Shown in pieces: positions 53,771-64,000 of a stretch of 64,000 nt of DNA. The translations under genes were made by a program, and so were the position numbers. Position 1 is the first letter of the stretch, and every line of letters starts with the position of its first letter. Source of the DNA: Isoetes taiwanensis. Its lineage: Eukaryota; Streptophyta; Lycopodiopsida; Isoetales; Isoetaceae. The notes beneath the pieces are model-generated. The model did no database searches and was not told the DNA's origin. It saw nothing but the letters and a program-made list of their open reading frames with translations. The DNA lies in contig JAJEKV010000009.1 in assembly GCA_021234155.1 (NCBI GenBank), forward strand, positions 13,710,546 to 13,774,545, written 5' to 3'.

Positions 53771-55660
53771 GCCTAGTCCTCTGCATTTATGAGAAGGGAA
53801 AGGAATGGCCGGGATTGTTGATGCTCTAGGCTTTGGAAGTCCTTTGCTAAGAATTGGGGTCGCCGTCCGAAGTTCTCGCTAATCGAGGGATTTTGATTGC
53901 TCTGTACCAACAATTAGTGGCTTGCGTGTCCTTTGTACCATCGGATGCCCAAAGGGGAGAAGCGATTTTGGCCAAGATTAGATAGATGGAAGCCGAAAGA
54001 GTTCATCACGCTCGAGTTAAAGCGCCGCAATGGTTCAAAGAGGGGATCGCTGCACGTGCTTCTTTTTAGAGCAAAAAATTCGGAGACAAGCTTCGCGATG
54101 GTGTCTCTCCAAGTTCAAGATGGGCCTCTCATCTCGATCCTCGGCAACTTAAGTTCTTTCTCGCATGGTCACTTTTTCTTCCTTTTTCTTTCGTCGTCTT
54201 CCCTTCCAATCAGATTTCCAGGAGGCATTACTGGCAAAGATACATCCTATTATATCTGAGGAACAAAGAGCTACTCTAGAAGCAGAAATTACGGTGAATG
54301 ATTTAGCAGATGCTACCTTCCTTTTGAAGAAAGGAAAGTGTCTTGGAATTGATGGTATTCCTGTGGAGTTCTTTCAGGAGTTATGGGATTGTGTTGGCGA
54401 TGATGTGTACGACGCCATGCGTTTTGAGATTTCAAGAGGCAAAGGCATCTAGACAAAATTCTCAACTCGGGCTGCATTTCTCTTATTCCTAAGTGTAAGG
54501 AACCTTCAACAATTTTGGATTGGCGCCCTATCACCTTACTATCTTCTGTGTACAAGATTTTTGCCAAAGCTTATGCACAAAAGCTTCTCGGTATTCTTGT
54601 CGATTCTATATCCTCTACACAAAGGATTTCTGCCACGACGATGCATATTAAACAATGTAGTCACTTTGCCTATGAAGGTATTTATTGGGCTCGACTTGAG
54701 GCCATGAAATTGTATATTTGAAGTCGGACTTTGCAAAAGCATATGACGTTGTTGACTGGCCTTCCTAGAGAAATGTCTCATACGCTTTGGTTTTGGTGCA
54801 CAATTCACAAATTGATGTCATGAGGCTTCATTATTCCGCTTCGCTCTTCTATTCTCTTCCAAGGGGAACCCTCAAAGATTCTTTTCGGGTGGGTCGTGGC
54901 ATCCGTCCGGGCTGCCCTTTAGCTCCATTGTTATTTACGCTTGTGGCTGAGGTTCTTGCAGTGTCTCTCTTGCCGCACGGAGGGAATCTTGCATGGACTT
55001 CCTATGAACAATGGGTCGCGGGAGATCCGTAATCAATATCGCGGATGACACTTTCCTTTTTTTCGAGGGCGGATGAGCAAAATTTGCGCAATGCCATTTC
55101 CTTGTTGGATTCCTTTTTTCCTAGCATCCGTATTTTTGTGGGTTGGCGTAAGGTACAAAGATTATGGGCTTTGGACTCTCCGGTTCCACCATGTGTAGCT
55201 ACCTTTCCATGGAAGATCCTTCCCCATGGTAAAGCAACCAAACTTCTGGTATCCCTCAGGTGTTCATATCTCATCGAGATGCATGGGAGGCGTTGATTAA
55301 GGGCTTGGAAAAAGCACCCTTTTTTGGTCCACAAATAAGCTTTCCATGGCGTGATTAAATTGTTGTGGCTAAGTCGGGTTTTAAAAGCAAAGACTCATGT
55401 GTATATGGCTTCGCTCATGTTGGCTCCACAACCAAAGATACAACTTCTCGCCGTGGTTGTCGAACTTCATCCGGGGGAACAGAGGAGGGTGTCACAAAGT
55501 CGGGCTTGGGAAAAGTGCATGTTGCCAAAGCATTTTGGTGGCCTTGGAATGATTAATTTTCTTTTGCAGATGTTAGGGGTTTTCCACCCTTTGAATGCAT
55601 TGGCACTATGGCTATTAAATTTGAAGACACTATCATTATTGGCATGGGTCCACATCATCA
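53771..55660 (+). pseudogene. LINE ORF2: reverse transcriptase and C-terminal region
   Basis: Frames include ADATFLLKKGKCLGIDGIPV and EFFQELWD (finger region), LDWRPITLLSSVYKIFAKAY, RGIRPGCPLAPLLFTLVAEV (motif B) and, in a shifted frame at about 55,040, DDTFLFFEGG-like sequence for the YxDD region. The C-terminal part (KHFGGLGMINFLLQ; NALALW) is also typical of plant L1 ORF2. Numerous frameshifts. The element ends where the LTR at about 55,663 begins. Confidence 0.85.
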
Positions 55661-55662
55661 AA

Positions 55663-56127
55663 TGTTATTCATATTCCTATTGGTCCATGTCAGTGATCCT
55701 CCCACATCATTGCCATGTCATCGATCCATGGGAAAAGGCACAAAGAAGAAAACACAAAAACTACCCTTGGTCCATGTCATGTGCCACATCACTGCCATGT
55801 CATTACCACCTAGGCCATTCTTGTTTATAAATAGGCATTTTACATGAAAAAAAGGGAGATCATGTATGGAGTGAGAGAGAGATCATTAGTGAAGAGCATG
55901 ATCATGTGGGTGTTCTTGTTGTATCTTGTCAATTTCAATAAAGAAGTGCAGTTTGAGTATATTTTGTGATGTTCTTGTAATGTAAGTGTGGATGTAAGTG
56001 TGCTTTTGATTATCTTAATTCTGGGTGAGAGGCAGAGTTAAGTGTCTTAGTTTGTGTGCTGATGAAGGCCTTCGGGCCAAGTCCAAGGTCTTGAATTCTG
56101 TCTCTAAAGGGAGATTTTCCCTTAACA
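55663..56127 (+). repeat. Short LTR (~465 bp) of a different retrotransposon
   Basis: It ends CCCTTAACA (56,127), two or three bases before a tRNA-complementary primer site. It contains a TATA-like TTTATAAATA near 55,826 and AATAAAG near 55,937, as expected for an LTR promoter and polyadenylation signal. The 5' boundary (TGTTATTC) is a guess based on the end of LINE similarity. No partner LTR is recognised. Confidence 0.6.
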
Positions 56128-56130
56128 TTT

Positions 56131-56153
56131 TGGTCCCGTTGCGAGATTTAAAC
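56131..56153 (+). promoter_or_regulatory. Primer-binding site, non-Met tRNA
   Basis: TGGTCCCGTTGCGAGATTTA plus AAC is complementary to a tRNA 3' end: CCA tail, an acceptor strand and a T arm (GTTTAAATC, like the conserved GTTCRANNC). The match is long (about 23 bases). It resembles the TGGCGCCGTTGCC type used by some plant gypsy elements, not the TGGTATCAGAGC type elsewhere in this window. Confidence 0.6.
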
Positions 56154-58052
56154 CTGCAGTGCAGATTGCACTTTTATTTTCTTGAATGTTGCACTTTATT
56201 TTCTTGAATGTTGTTAGATAGATTGCACTTCTATTGTTATTGATATATAGAACATGGAGATTCTAATTCGTTTGAAACTTTGTTGAAACATGTGGCCCAT
56301 TGAGAAATTCTGAAAATAAGTTTGAAGCACATTCCCGGAACGTAGGCACACTTTTGTGTGCAGATAAGGAAGCAATACTGCAAAAAGATAAACATCATTA
56401 AATGTGCAATTGCGAAGTTTAAAGTGCTCCAGTAAAGTGTGTTTCTGCACACAGATTGCAGAATTATATCTATCCAAATCTATGAAATGCCGGTTCCATG
56501 AAATGTTGTTTCCATTTATCCTTTGCCTAAATTCGTCTGATGATATATATAGACTAGCCTAGACTAATTCTTGTAACTAGAAAAGACATCCAAATAGTCC
56601 CAGACTATTGGACTTATCTGACCCCCGAAGGGGAGGCTTTAGAGACAGATAGGAACAAAATTCTACTAGAAAATTTACCATAATTAAATTAAGAAACAAC
56701 ATCCCTATTTTTCTAAAAAATAATCAAAGACATTAAGAAACAATATTTAAAAGCAAGAGGAATCATATTAACAAGTTTCTTTTTCATTCTAAATAGACAA
56801 ATAAAATATTAGCAATGTTAACGCTAAGACCTAACCAGGTATACAAAGGAACCCATGAAGGTTTTTAGAAGAAGATATGAAAACAATAATAACTCTAAAT
56901 GTGCTTAAGATAAACCATGTTGAATGAGTAAATCTTGCATAGAATCTTTTAACAGTTATAGATGTATAATCAGAACTATTGTGAAACAAAAGGGTACCTC
57001 ACAAAAACTATGTCACCGTAATTTAATGAGATGCTTCCATTAACAAGTTATAATAGAAAGTAACAAAGATGTGAGAGTCATATACCTGCTGCAACTTATA
57101 AATTGTACCAGAATTAAAAAACAATGAATATGGTTTCACAAATAGAAATTAAATCCTTCAATACTTCACGCAAGCAATCATCCACATCCGAATGCACAGA
57201 GATGGGAGAAGAGTGTTTGGTTACCTGCAGTAGAACCAGAGCAAGTTAGCCTTGAAACAGGGTAAAATGCTAAGCTACTAGCAGGTAAGCAGTAAACACT
57301 CTTGGCATTTTCAGCCCTTTACCCATAGGTAATGTCTAAGTAAATAAGATAATCCAATTAAACTGGTTAGAATGAATAAACTAAGAAATTGAAATATCAA
57401 GCAAAGATATATCACCATAAATAATCTACATCGAAATTAAAGATAATTTGATAACCAACATATAAGATCCGGTGTGCTTAATCTAATTATCGGCATTATC
57501 AAGAACAAGCTTAGGTGATGTTTGTCAATTTGAGAATTTCGCCCATCATCTCAAGTAGATCAGGCCATTCAATTAATGTGCCCCCAAACCTCCTTAGTCA
57601 AGTAAACCCGCGGACCTGTAGATAGGGAATTACGGTACCCCACTAGTTTATGGTAACTCATCTTTACTGATTGGTTCAGAATAATACTACCTTGTTAGAT
57701 CATCTTATTTCATGTATTTAATCTAGGTTAATCTTTTCAAAAACATAGCTAGATCAATAATTCAGATTGAGCACATTGTAAGACTACTATTATAACTTGG
57801 TTCCATTAATCATGTTTTTAAACCTGGGCTCCACACAATCTGGATCTGGCCATCACTACGCCTGAGCTGCAAAGTCCTATAGTAATCTATTTTCTTAAAT
57901 TGGAACATACTTCAGAGTCACAGCAGAAAACTTAAGAAGAGTAAAGTAAAGTAAAGTAATGGAGCGGAATCAGGCAGATAAACTTAAAAGAAAAACCTTC
58001 TTCTAGTAGTTTCGAATCTAGTTAGTTATGCAATGCATAAATGTAAATAAAT
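56154..58052. other. Unassigned AT-rich interval
   Basis: No supported gene. It should begin with the internal sequence of the short-LTR element. The minus strand from about 57.2-58.05 kb may contain introns and small exons of the SAP-like gene (for example CTGCAG|GTAACC near 57,233 is a good donor), but I cannot place exons. Confidence 0.4.
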
Positions 58053-58058
58053 CTAAAC

Positions 58059-58400
58059 CTGATTAAGTTGAGGTTCATCATCAGAGATGTCCTCCTCCTC
58101 TTCATTAATAGAATCAGCTACAATCTCGATGCTCTTATCTTCAGAAAATTCTTTGTTCTTGCCTGGAGCTCCTTTTGCCTTAGAGGCATTAGCACAATTC
58201 TGAAGGGCTGGTATGAACTTTGTGATGCCAACAGTAGAGCTATCCCTATTGGGATCAATGTTATGCATTCTGCATAATTCTAGAAGCTGTGCCTTAGTGG
58301 GTTGAGCACTAGGATGCTCTATCCCGGCCCTTCTGAGGGCTTCAATAAGCTTTCCCCTTGTATGACTTTTGTTCTGGGATCCTTCTGGCCGCCCAGCCAT
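58059..58400 (-). CDS. SAP-like small protein or first exon
   Basis: The frame starts MAGRPEGSQNKSHTRGKLIE (a GRP core like an AT-hook), then LRRAGIEHPSAQPTKAQLLE and LCRMHNIDPNRDS, which fits a SAP motif (helix-turn-helix, L..LC...gi), a DNA/RNA-binding fold. The C-terminus is acidic (SINEEEEDISDDEPQ). Just before the stop, CAG|GTTTAG at 58,059/58,058 is a plausible splice donor, so this may be a first coding exon. It lies on the same strand as the RT, 1.8 kb downstream, and has no frame lesions. It could be a further exon of the RT element or an independent gene. Confidence 0.55.
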
Positions 58401-60095
<1,695 letters not shown>

Positions 60096-60183
60096 GCCAA
60101 CTACATTATGCAGCAACTTATGATGTCCAAATCAAATATAAATGCTCCTATGGTGCTAAAAACCAAGGGACTAAGTTAAGTAC

Positions 60184-62243
60184 CTGTATTTATTTAGTTC
60201 GAAGACCAACGTATGGATATCAAATTTTAGTCCAGGAAATGTAACTTCACGCAGAGTCTTGAGTACCTTATGCCAAACATCCTCTTTTCTAAACCCATTA
60301 TTGATGAATGTATAGATGAGGTCTTTCAGGTCCATAGCCGCACAAATAGGACTTGAATGTACATATAAGTATGGCTGAACTTGGGATACAATAACATTGC
60401 ATGCCATTAGATATGGACGACAGCTACTAGCATGTATGAACCTAGATGTCAAAAATGGGAGCTTGCTCCTCTTATCATATCTGTAAGTAGTGAAAAGTCC
60501 AAAGTGTGGCGCAGTGACTTCTATGCATAAATTCAGAAAATTCACCTTAATTCCAGCTTCCATTTCATTGTAAACGGTTTCATCCTTTATGCCAAGTTGT
60601 TGCAGATTGTAAAGCTGTGGGCAATTGACATCATTTTCCATAAGTCCCAGACTTTTCCTGATAAAAGGGTTGTTCAGACTGATAATGTCATCCATATATC
60701 TGAAAGTATGTCCAAAAGAGGCAGCTTCCTTTAATTTCCCTTGAGATGTAAGCTTTAAAATGAATTTTAATTCAAACCAGGCTAAATAGATGTTGCACCA
60801 GCCCGGGCTGGATGCAAATCCCATTGGGATGCCTTTTTTCTGCCTCCAGATACCATTGTACATGCAAAGATAGCAATTATTTAGAAGCCATGTATTGAGT
60901 CTGATAAATTGCATCTTATCTATAATCTTCCATTTCTTTCCTTCAGGATCCTTCTTTTTCCATTCCATAACAATGTTCCCTTTCTCATTAATATGGTACC
61001 ATAGATTAGATTTGCTGCATTCTTTCTTCTTGAAGTCCCAGGATAATATGATGACCTGTTCCATGATATTACAAATTCCTTCATCACCATCAAGTGGTAT
61101 GTTATCATAACACTTTGTTATGTCAGCAACAAATACATCACTAACTTTAGTTGGCATATTGCAGACCATATCATAGATAGAACTGATGATCCAGCAAGCT
61201 TTAATCTTATCCCCCATAAGAATATTTGCTGCCTTGCATTTTTCTAAACAAATAAGAGGCCAAATATTAAGAATAATGTTTAGCCCTTCAGCAATGATGG
61301 AAGCAGCAACAGAAAAGATAGTATTGTGAGCATTCGTGATCCACCTATATTCCTGTTTATGTGCTTTGTAGATTCCAAGGAGGTAAGGAAGTTCTTTACT
61401 AAGAAACATGCTTTCAGTCAAGATATTAGCCATATCAACTTCAATCCGGGTAATCAGTTGTTCAACATTGATGTCACATGCTTCGAAATCATCACTTTTA
61501 AGCCTTTTTTCTGCCTCCATCCTAATATGCAAAGGGCATATAAAAGCTGGATTATTTGCTGCTTTGTCAATTCCTGATACATATAAATTTCCAATAATCC
61601 ACTCCATATTCCTAATTAGTGCTTCATCAGCAATGGGAAATTTCTTCTTTCTATCATCATTTTCCTTAACATATTTTATGGCCAGCCACTTTGTTTCCTT
61701 TCTCAGGGCATGTTTACAGTCCTCAATTCTGTTTATGTCCTCATCCATTAAGGAAAATCTATGTATCATAAAGAACTGCTCAATTGTAAGATTCATTTCC
61801 TTTTTGAAATCTGGTAAGGTAAAAGGCTGATCTGGTATGTGATTCAGACCAAGAGATAGCCAATTTCTAAGGGCTCTGTTATGCACAATATTCAGATTTG
61901 TGGTCCTAACATGACCAATGCTAATATCAATATATTTATTAAGTTTAGGAATAGAACATGGGCAAACAGAATGGTTTACATCAGTAAAAACCATTTTTGG
62001 TTTGTATAACATGTCTTTTAAAGTTGAAGTGTATCTCCAACCAAAAACCGTGTTCTCCCAGATGTCATAACCTGTGATGCCAAAATATCTGCAGAGAACA
62101 CTCTTGAAAGTGCTGGTAAAGGGAATTTTATCAACTACTTTAGAAAAGTATGTAAAATGGACGTATTTCTTTTTTTGTTTCTCCTTGATAGTTTGTAATT
62201 TCCATCTGCCATCAGACTTGATGAAGAGCACCTTTCTTTTGAT
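60184..62243 (-). CDS. Penelope/telomerase-like reverse transcriptase, large internal exon
   Basis: An uninterrupted 2.06-kb frame (686 codons from the first Met at 62,231). Residues about 89-155 hold a conserved N-terminal block (VCPCSIPKL, IVHNRALRNWLSLGLNHIPD). DKAANNPAFICP lies near 222, LLGIYKAHKQEYRWI near 284, motif A VADITKCYDNIP with Asp 370, motif B KGIPMGFASSPGW near 466, motif C FRYMDDIISLNN with YMDD 512-515, FLNLCIEV near 565 and YDKR 585-588. All catalytic residues are present. The frame is bounded by splice-like sites: TGTTTTAACAG before 62,243 and CAG|GTACTT after 60,184. This fits Penelope-like elements, which are related to telomerase RT and can keep introns. No GIY-YIG endonuclease is seen. 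A domesticated RT gene is an alternative. Confidence 0.75.
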
Positions 62244-62671
62244 CTGTTAAAACAGTCAAAAGGATCTTTAGTAATTTGGAGAAAATAAGTTTTTGGGATA
62301 AACCCAAGATAATATAGTTTAGGCACTGTGGCCTGATTTTGATGCAAATGCAAGTTCAGTCAGCCCATTCAAAGGAGGCAGTACAGAATAAAGTCTTACC
62401 TCATAAGATTCTTATTTGAATTGTAGCTTTGTTACCAAAATGTGTCTTCCTTGCAAGTTTTGGTGGTCTCAAAATACCACAAGCGAAGTATTATTTGGTG
62501 TTGCCCTCTTTTTTTTGTATGTCTTTGCCATATCCAAAAGCTGTTATTGTCGTGCTGATGATCATATAAGAATGAAATGGGCTTGATTGTCTTTTCAATG
62601 ATGTCCACGACTCAGTAGTTTCCAAATTCAAATTTTAAAGTTAACGTTTTTGTCTTACGCATATCTATGAG
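62244..62671 (-). other. Probable intron or spacer between ORF1 and the RT exon
   Basis: About 430 bases, AT-rich, ending in a pyrimidine-containing tract and TTTTAACAG directly before the RT frame. A GTAAGAC donor-like site lies near 62,659, just past the ORF1 stop, but its phase does not join ORF1 to RT cleanly, so the exact link is unresolved. Confidence 0.45.
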
Positions 62672-63898
62672 TCATGGCAAACATGAGGGTTTCGACGTAG
62701 GGTATCCAATGTATTCAAGAACAACACCCTTGATTGGTTCAGTAGAAAGGAACCTACAGAATTCAGCAAACCTAAGCTGGATAGATTTGTCAGGCCAAAT
62801 GTCCTCCAAGTGATTGAGCATGTGCCAAAGAAGCTGATCGAACCAAGTAATGTTATCTGGACATTTTCTATCAGTGAGTTTGTCACAGTTGCATTTGATG
62901 AATGGGCAATATGTCCTCCAAATCTTCTTAAGGTAAAAATCAATTCTTTTCTCATCTGTTTTGGCCATGTGGCCCTTCTGTCCAATAAAAAGCCCATTTC
63001 CAATCTCACAAGTTCTATCCAAAAAACTGAGACTAAAAGGAAACTGATAGTTTATCCTTTTAATATGTTTGGTAAAAGAAAATGCATCAGTTTCAGCTTT
63101 GTTTACCTCTGAAATATTCAAGCGAGCCATCTTGATCAAGCTGTCCTTACTGATTGGAGCAATGACTCCAAGGTTCCTGCTTTTCCATAATGTCTGCTGA
63201 AACTGCTCCCCGTGAATCTCAATATTTCTGCTGCTCATAATGGGAAAAGGACCACAATTGAATAAATTCAATTCCTTGATGTTATATTTAAGAAGTTCAG
63301 TTTTGACTTTTTCCTCATCATCAATCAAAATGTCAGCAATGTCAACTTCAGCACAATTTGTTCTTTGCGGCTTGGCATTATTGGGTAACATATCTATGTC
63401 GAACAGAAAATTATCCAATTGCTCAGGTTCTGGATCTGGTGCTGCTATAACTTGGTTATCAGTAGTATCATTAGGGGGATATGAAATTCTAAAAGAGTTT
63501 CTACTCTCCAGAGCTGTTAGGCCTTTGACAAATGCAAGTAGGTCATCTAGATCTTTCCTATCTGCTGAGATATGTGTAGCAGGGAGGTTGGCATAAGCTT
63601 CCTCAATATTTTTTCTACACTGATCAAATTCTGAAAACTTGAAACTACCAACCAGTTCAAGCATTTTGTCGAACCCAAGGAAGAGAATTACAGAAATTTC
63701 TCCATCAACCAGTGCACTTTCATTGCTAATAAAGACATTATGGAGTCCAATCTTCATGATACATGCCAAGACTGTTTGAACTGCCCTATTAGGTGCTACA
63801 ATACCAGCAGACTTCATAACCCAATTTTCAAGCTTCGGGGTACCATCGGCCCTGTTTTCAAGTTGATTTTGATAGCTTGTGTGTTGGTTTACCATCAA
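62672..63898 (-). CDS. 408-residue ORF upstream of the RT, unknown family
   Basis: An intact frame starting MMVNQHTSYQNQLENRADGT. Residues 40-130 look folded (VQTVLACIMKIGLHNVFISN; GEISVILFLGFDKMLELVGS). An acidic linker follows (NDTTDNQVIAAPDPEPEQLD). The C-terminal half has HGEQFQQTLWKSRNLGVIAP, DAFSFTKHIKRINYQFPFSL, then YCPFIKCNCDKLTDRKCPDN, a C-x4-C-x-C...C cluster that could bind zinc, and TWFDQLLWHMLNHLEDIWPD. I recognise no named domain. Same strand as the RT, no lesions, similar codon use, so probably the first ORF or upstream exon of the same element or gene. The start is the first ATG of the frame. Confidence 0.6.
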   Translation of the reverse strand: MMVNQHTSYQNQLENRADGTPKLENWVMKSAGIVAPNRAVQTVLACIMKIGLHNVFISNESALVDGEISVILFLGFDKMLELVGSFKFSEFDQCRKNIEEAYANLPATHISADRKDLDDLLAFVKGLTALESRNSFRISYPPNDTTDNQVIAAPDPEPEQLDNFLFDIDMLPNNAKPQRTNCAEVDIADILIDDEEKVKTELLKYNIKELNLFNCGPFPIMSSRNIEIHGEQFQQTLWKSRNLGVIAPISKDSLIKMARLNISEVNKAETDAFSFTKHIKRINYQFPFSLSFLDRTCEIGNGLFIGQKGHMAKTDEKRIDFYLKKIWRTYCPFIKCNCDKLTDRKCPDNITWFDQLLWHMLNHLEDIWPDKSIQLRFAEFCRFLSTEPIKGVVLEYIGYPTSKPSCLP

Positions 63899-64000
63899 TC
63901 GTGTTATAATATTGGCTGAGTTACCTTCACGTAAAAATTTTTAAAAATGTAATTTGTAAAGTAAAAGCGAGATAAAAAAGAATCATAAATAAGACATAGA
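63899..64000. other. Window edge, AT-rich
   Basis: Too short to interpret. It may contain the promoter or an upstream intron of the minus-strand unit. Confidence 0.4.

Noticed and set aside
60895-61830. Plus-strand ORFs opposite the RT
   Set aside because: Antisense shadows of the 686-codon RT frame.
62550-62580. Hammerhead ribozyme core (CTGATGA ... GAAA), which some Penelope-like elements carry
   Set aside because: The bases between CTGATGA and GAA cannot form stem II with correct closing pair, and no matching cleavage-site stem was found.

Overview
The window is nuclear DNA of a land plant. It is almost entirely transposable elements (TEs) in several layers of nesting, and it holds no intact ordinary host gene that I can support. 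The evidence for a plant is the Ty3/gypsy chromovirus pol with a primer-binding site for initiator Met-tRNA, Helitron 3' ends (hairpin then CTAG), a plant L1-type LINE, a captured intron-bearing arginine decarboxylase fragment, and GT-AG introns. Two elements look more like families I associate with animals, algae and early-diverging plants than with crops: an intron-bearing Penelope-like reverse transcriptase, and a transposase with an SDG..QFKS / HGKG signature. A non-flowering plant such as a fern, lycophyte or gymnosperm is my guess; the species is not determined.

Layout. 0-1.9 kb is a decayed second copy of the accessory gene of the 21.6-29.0 kb DNA transposon. 4.9-15.2 kb is a minus-strand gypsy element (truncated LTR, integrase, RNase H, RT, protease, then gag), split between protease and gag by a 5.9-kb insert whose ends are rich in AAAACCAC. 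16.5-20.2 kb is bounded by two ~400-bp direct repeats and holds unidentified minus-strand coding remnants and a foldback MITE. 20.4-31.4 kb is a decayed minus-strand coding region of unknown family that includes a histone-H3-fold pseudogene; a 7.37-kb TIR transposon (21.64-29.01 kb) is inserted in it. 31.4-34.3 kb has two minus-strand LTRs with primer-binding sites and a SINE. 34.3-42.7 kb is a plus-strand chromovirus (gag, protease, RT, RNase H, integrase, chromodomain, polypurine tract, 3' LTR). 42.8-47.7 kb has two LINE 3' fragments around a Helitron-like segment carrying part of an arginine decarboxylase gene. 48.1-55.6 kb is an L1-type LINE split by a 2,988-bp Helitron. 55.7-56.2 kb is an LTR with a different primer-binding site. 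58-64 kb is a minus-strand, intron-containing region with a SAP-like exon, a 2.06-kb Penelope/telomerase-like RT exon and an upstream 408-residue ORF.

Most interesting. The 7.37-kb transposon appears to encode two convergent, intron-containing genes. The plus-strand gene is a DDE-like transposase. The minus-strand gene seems to join a coiled coil, a RING-like zinc domain and an FCP1-type HAD phosphatase domain, a combination I do not know from any transposon family. The RT region is the second candidate.

Caution. When related copies within the window are compared, the copies in the 0-9 kb region differ again and again at CAG and CTG sites (CAG to CG, CTG to CG or CCG). The same kind of lesion breaks the frames of the chromovirus pol at 36-40 kb. 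Many frameshifts in the older elements may therefore be context-specific sequence errors at CHG-methylated sites, not real mutations. C-to-T nonsense changes in other places look like ordinary decay. All coordinates of degenerate elements are approximate.
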